From NCBI GenBank assembly GCA_010909165.1, contig MU008156.1, forward strand, positions 806,001 through 870,000: 64,000 bases of DNA, given 5' to 3'. This stretch comes from Anthoceros angustus (Eukaryota; Streptophyta; Anthocerotopsida; Anthocerotales; Anthocerotaceae). Shown here in pieces: positions 63,434-64,000 of the stretch. The notes under the pieces are model-generated. The model was given only the letters and a program-made list of their open reading frames with translations, made no database searches and had not been told where the DNA came from. Each line of letters opens with the position of its first letter. The stretch's first letter is position 1. The position numbers and the translations under genes were made by a program.

Positions 63434-64000
63434 TTTAATCTATGTATGTGTAGATATAATAAATTAATTAATATACATATAATTTTAAAACCTTCAAGGC
63501 CTATTCACAAGATGAACTTGCTGTTATAATATAGGATCGTACGTTACGTAATCGCGCCTCAACCTAAGCTGTAATTAAATGAAAAAAGAATTAAGTGGGA
63601 TTTAAGGTTTTTATAATCTAGTGGCCGTGATAAACCAAAAAAAGGAGCTCTTATACAGGGCCCTCGTAATTTGCGAAAAAGAAAACGAGCCCAGTTATAT
63701 GATAGTATGGGGGTAAAATTTACAATAACCTAAAACTCTTAACCAACCTGCGACTAACATCCTTGTTCAATACCTAAAACCTGTTATCGAACCTGCTGTA
63801 ACATCTTTGTTCAGCAACTAAAACCTGTTAACCAACCTGCTGCTAACATCCTTGTTCACCAATACCTACTGCTAACTGCTGCTTGAGAAAAATTAAACGA
63901 ACTGCTATTTGAGAATTCCTAGGGCCTTATTGTCATGCCATCACTGACTGTTCCAGGGACAGACTTTGGAAGAAGAAGAAGAAGAAGAATTTTATTTAAG
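63434..64000. repeat. Downstream region with a 45-base repeat
   Basis: No gene is supported. A unit of about 45 bases (AACCAACCTGCTGCTAACATCCTTGTTCA-like, then CCTAAAACCTGTT) occurs about three times between 63735 and 63880. From 63897 to 63975 the sequence resembles 55790-55870 (both include AGGGCCTT, GTxATGCC and GACAGACT), and the window ends in a GAAGAAGAAGAATTTTATT run like that at 53505. These are probably pieces of a dispersed repeat. Confidence 0.5.

Overview
The window is nuclear DNA of a land plant. The evidence is spliced plant genes: a plastid-targeted phosphoglucomutase with 22 exons, a PHLOEM PROTEIN 2-LIKE A10-type membrane protein, ribosomal protein S29 and an NRT1/PTR transporter. 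Plant Ty1/copia and Ty3/gypsy remnants are also present. Most introns whose ends I could fix are only about 75-190 bases long, which points to a compact seed-free plant genome; a hornwort or lycophyte is my guess, not a demonstrated assignment.

Positions 1-42045, two thirds of the window, are one head-to-tail array of a gene-like unit on the + strand: a left-truncated copy, five copies of 3.7-6.6 kb and a last copy of about 8.9 kb. Between copies lies a spacer of almost constant length (1068-1084 bases), while the transcribed-looking part varies greatly. Each unit has the same order: a start (MSTMEKTSKA), a long purine-rich block coding for Glu/Thr-rich repeats, a linker, a YFVKYPKP block, a coiled-coil-like block, about ten 60-base repeats coding for PKEGLQAST-like peptides, a basic segment, and one C-terminal hydrophobic segment just before the stop. 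I do not recognise the protein. The frame is broken many times, and the length differences between copies cluster at CAG/CTG and CCG/CGG trinucleotides. The single-copy genes to the right show no such breaks. I therefore suspect base-calling errors at CHG-methylated cytosines, although real decay remains possible.

Positions 42046-45941 hold degenerate copia sequence (a 590-base tandem duplication of the RNase H end), a 47-base triplicate around a likely polypurine tract, and other minisatellites. Positions 45942-58531 are the gene-rich part: the PP2-A10-like gene (+), then convergently PGM (-), RPS29 (-), a scrambled interval holding a gypsy integrase scrap, a duplicated transporter exon and a helicase-like scrap, then the intact NRT1/PTR gene (-). 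Positions 58862-62494 contain minisatellites, a pentanucleotide array and a second copia remnant (-). A papain-like cysteine protease ORF (62495-63433, +) and a 45-base repeat close the window. Apart from sharing a neighbourhood, the single-copy genes show no common pathway: PGM serves plastid starch metabolism, RPS29 translation, NRT1/PTR membrane transport.
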